A stretch of DNA of 9,094 bases, from positions 1 through 9,094 of the forward strand of contig CALMPZ010000078.1 of assembly GCA_937871645.1 (NCBI GenBank). The letters are read 5' to 3'. The translations under genes and the position numbers were made by a program. Under the pieces are notes generated by a model. It searched no databases. It saw only the letters and a list, made by a program, of their open reading frames with translations, and had not been told where the DNA came from. Within the stretch, counting starts at the first letter, position 1. Each line of letters starts with the position of its first letter. Origin of the DNA: an uncultured Polymorphobacter sp. (GTDB lineage Bacteria; Pseudomonadota; Alphaproteobacteria; Sphingomonadales; Sphingomonadaceae). Shown here piece after piece: positions 7,589 to 9,094 of the stretch.

Positions 7589-7626
7589 GAAAACGCCGGC
7601 AGTGCACCCGCGCTGCCGGCGTTTTC
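7589..7626. terminator. Bidirectional intrinsic terminator after the TonB receptor
   Basis: A perfect 14-bp stem (GAAAACGCCGGCAG, 7589-7602, with CTGCCGGCGTTTTC, 7613-7626) has a ten-base loop and starts 12 bases after the receptor stop. The stem base is A4 on one side and T4 on the other, so it can serve the receptor on the plus strand. It may also serve bamE arriving on the minus strand. Confidence 0.8.
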
Positions 7627-7637
7627 ATGCCGAAAGG

Positions 7638-7673
7638 GCCTCCGGCGGGCAGGGATGACCCCTGCACCCATTT
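7638..7673. repeat. Second copy of the dispersed palindromic element (single arm)
   Basis: This copy matches 4254-4289 at 31 of 36 bases. It shares GCCTCCGGCGGGCAGG at one end and CCTGCACCCATTT at the other, and all the differences fall in the seven central bases. The centre still forms a hairpin (AGGG-ATGA-CCCT). Only one arm is present here, where the 4254 element has two. It is not part of any gene. Confidence 0.8.
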
Positions 7674-7686
7674 AAATGGAGCGTTC

Positions 7687-7768
7687 GTCATCCCGACAAA
7701 GGCCGGGACCCAGCCTCTTCTTGCTGTCGGCGAAAGGAATGCTGGGTCCCGGCCTTCGCCGGGATGAC
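7687..7768. repeat. REP-like inverted repeat of the GTCATCCCGGC...GGGACCCAGC type
   Basis: The left arm (7687-7714) and right arm (7741-7768) are reverse complements at 26 of 28 bases, around a 26-base loop. The motif, GTCATCCC at the outer ends and GGGACCCAGC toward the loop, resembles palindromes widely scattered in intergenic regions of alphaproteobacteria. It lies downstream of both flanking genes. No transposase or coding potential is associated with it. A role in mRNA 3'-end stability is possible but not shown. Confidence 0.85.
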
Positions 7769-7821
7769 CAAAGTAATGAAAGTGCCGGATTCAGGGCTCA
7801 GCCTTGCCCGCGCGGCGCGCC

Positions 7822-8334
7822 CTACTTCGGCCCGTCGCGACCCGTGCCGCCGCTGGTGCCGGCGGGGCCGCCGCCGCTGCTGACCGAGCCGATGTTGCCG
7901 AACAGATCCTGGATCAGGCTGCTGTCGCGGCCCAGCGTCGGCGTCTTGTCGTCTTCCATCTTGACCGAAACGACCTTGTTGAGTCCGTCGCGTTCGACCT
8001 TGGTGACGCCGCCAGCATCGTTGAAGCTGATGATGATGATGCTCTGCGATGTCGGCTTGGGGGTCAGGAACGCCAGCTGCGAGCTGTTGCGCGTCACATA
8101 ATACCATTCGCCGGTATCGAACTCGGCCGCCCAGGTCGGCCGGCCCAGCGTCTTTTCGACCGAGGCGCGGTTGTCGACACCCGGCTGCACCGACGCGACC
8201 AGCACTTCGTCGACGATATAGCCCTGCGTGTGCTTGATGCGCGACGATTCGCAAGCCGACAGTGTCGTCAGCGCAAGCACCGCCAGCACGGGCAACACCA
8301 TCGCCGCCGGCTTGCTGCTTTTCGTCAAACGCAT
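7822..8334 (-). CDS. bamE: Outer-membrane lipoprotein BamE/SmpA/OmlA family
   Basis: BamE is a small lipoprotein of the BAM complex, which inserts beta-barrel proteins such as the neighbouring TonB receptor into the outer membrane. The 170-residue product starts with MRLTKSSK, a hydrophobic stretch and the lipobox LSAC (Cys28). Glu rather than Asp follows Cys, consistent with outer-membrane sorting. The SmpA/OmlA domain (about 38-125) has the typical order: GYIVDEVLVASVQPGVDNRASVEKTLGRP cut by short loops, then GEWYYVTR, then IIIISFNDAGGVTKVE. The C-terminal tail (about 130-170) is Gly/Ser-rich and probably disordered. The frame is open 28 codons further upstream, but the lipoprotein signal and the RBS fix the start at 8334. 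It is divergent from the bc1 chaperone gene across 146 bp. Confidence 0.9.
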   Translation of the reverse strand: MRLTKSSKPAAMVLPVLAVLALTTLSACESSRIKHTQGYIVDEVLVASVQPGVDNRASVEKTLGRPTWAAEFDTGEWYYVTRNSSQLAFLTPKPTSQSIIIISFNDAGGVTKVERDGLNKVVSVKMEDDKTPTLGRDSSLIQDLFGNIGSVSSGGGPAGTSGGTGRDGPK

Positions 8335-8340
8335 AACCCA

Positions 8341-8344
8341 CTCC
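8341..8344 (-). promoter_or_regulatory. Ribosome binding site fixing the bamE start
   Basis: On the minus strand GGAG (within GGTGGGAG) lies six bases before the ATG at 8334. This supports that start over the longer open frame reaching 8418. Confidence 0.6.
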
Positions 8345-8480
8345 CACCGCAGCCGCTGCTGCACTTTACCACACTGGCATCGCCATACAGGCGTTGCACC
8401 GGAAGCCAATCGCCTCAATATGCGGCATCACGACCCGTCACAAGCCCTTGTCCGGGCCATTTCGTTGAATCGAGTAGCAT

Positions 8481-9014
8481 ATGAACCCTTTCTCCAGCCT
8501 GACTCGCGCCGTCAAACATGCGGTGCAGCGCCAGTTTGCCGTAGAACTGCCCGGTGATGCGCTCTACCGCCGCGTCGTCGAACTGGCGCGCCAGCCGCAA
8601 AGCTATATCGCCGGCGCTGTCCCCGACACGCTCGATGGCCGTTTCGACATGGTCGCGCTGGTGCTGGCGCTGGTGCTGATGCGGCTCGAAGCCGCGGGTG
8701 AAATGCAGCTGTCGAGCGACCTCACCGAACGCTTCATCACCGACATGGACGGGTCTTTGCGCGAAATCGGCATTAGCGACCAGGTCGTCGGCAAGCACAT
8801 CGGCAATATGGTCAGCGCGCTCGGCGGCCGGCTTGGCGCCTACCGCGAGGCATTCGCCACCGATGCGCCCGCCGAAGCGCTGGCGCGCAACCTCTACCGC
8901 GGCGCCCCCGTTGCCGCCGACGCGCTGGCGTGGCAAACCGCGCACGCGCGCAGCCTTCACGCCCGCATCAACAGCGCCGCGCTCGACGCGCTCAAGGCCG
9001 GAACCATCGCATGA
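8481..9014 (+). CDS. Ubiquinol-cytochrome c chaperone (CBP3/UQCC1 family)
   Basis: This 177-residue protein belongs to the family of mitochondrial CBP3, a factor for assembly of cytochrome b into the bc1 complex. The family core is visible: ALYRRVVELARQPQSY (27-42), VPDTLDGRFDMVAL (47-60), then a helix with LVLMRLEAAGE (65-74). It continues with LTERFITDMDGSLREIGISD (81-100, interrupted only by normal variation) and VVGKHIGNMVSALGGRLGAY (102-121). There is no signal peptide, so it should act in the cytoplasm at the membrane surface. Upstream is only a weak Shine-Dalgarno-like CGAG (8471-8474). The stop overlaps the start of the next gene as ATGA, so the two are translationally coupled. Alphaproteobacteria commonly place this gene between bamE and yceD. 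Confidence 0.92.
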   Translation: MNPFSSLTRAVKHAVQRQFAVELPGDALYRRVVELARQPQSYIAGAVPDTLDGRFDMVALVLALVLMRLEAAGEMQLSSDLTERFITDMDGSLREIGISDQVVGKHIGNMVSALGGRLGAYREAFATDAPAEALARNLYRGAPVAADALAWQTAHARSLHARINSAALDALKAGTIA

Positions 9015-9094
9015 CCACCGAATTTCCCCGAGCTTTACGCATCCACGAAATCGGCGCGCCGGTGCGCCACGAAAGACTGACCGCCACCCCAGCC
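9011..9094 (+). CDS. YceD/DUF177-family protein, N-terminal fragment cut by the window edge
   Basis: The first 28 codons are present, beginning MTTEFPRALRIHEIGAP. The frame remains open at the window end. The E-F-x-R-x-(V/L)-R-(L/I) and IG pattern and the position directly after the CBP3-type chaperone match alphaproteobacterial DUF177 (YceD) proteins, which are linked to 23S rRNA accumulation and usually precede plsX-fabH. The ATG overlaps the previous stop by ATGA. The identity rests mainly on gene order and a short N-terminus. Confidence 0.7.
   Translation, partial: MTTEFPRALRIHEIGAPVRHERLTATPA

Noticed and set aside
8335..8480. Promoters in the bamE / CBP3-type chaperone divergent gap
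   Set aside because: The gap must hold start signals for both genes, but no -35/-10 pair with acceptable spacing stood out on either strand, so none is annotated.

Overview
The window is GC-rich, tightly packed alphaproteobacterial chromosome, most likely from the Sphingomonadales. The evidence is the thiL-hppA pair, a TonB-dependent receptor divergent from a TetR regulator, and the bamE / CBP3-type chaperone / YceD block. A GTCATCCCGGC...GGGACCCAGC palindrome of a type common in alphaproteobacteria agrees with this. The order is inferred from gene content and was not tested by a search.

Layout. Positions 8-949 hold thiL (thiamine-monophosphate kinase). Positions 1068-3235 hold hppA, a membrane proton-pumping pyrophosphatase of the K+-independent type. 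Its reading frame is broken near 1355 by an imperfect 32-bp tandem duplication, and it is followed by a strong intrinsic terminator. Positions 3357-4250 encode a two-domain hotdog (PaaI/acyl-CoA thioesterase-like) protein. It converges on a TetR repressor (5043-4384, minus), with a large composite palindromic repeat between them. The TetR gene is divergent from a TonB-dependent outer-membrane receptor (5165-7576). The 121-bp gap between those two carries a clean 8+8 inverted repeat that is the best operator candidate. A bidirectional terminator and two dispersed palindromic repeats fill 7577-7821. One of these repeats shares 31 of 36 bases with the repeat at 4254. Then come bamE (8334-7822, minus), divergent from a ubiquinol-cytochrome c chaperone gene (8481-9014). 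The chaperone overlaps the start of yceD/DUF177 (9011 to the window edge) by ATGA.

How the genes work together. Most are housekeeping: thiamine diphosphate synthesis, pyrophosphate-driven proton pumping, outer-membrane protein assembly, cytochrome bc1 assembly, and the YceD ribosome-linked gene that usually precedes plsX/fabH. The TetR/TonB-receptor pair is the accessory part: a substrate-controlled outer-membrane uptake locus of unknown substrate. I saw no phage genes, transposase, CRISPR array, tRNA or rRNA. The most notable points are the damaged hppA frame, the TetR operator candidate, the nested palindromic repeats, and the hotdog protein whose two half-sites look complementary.
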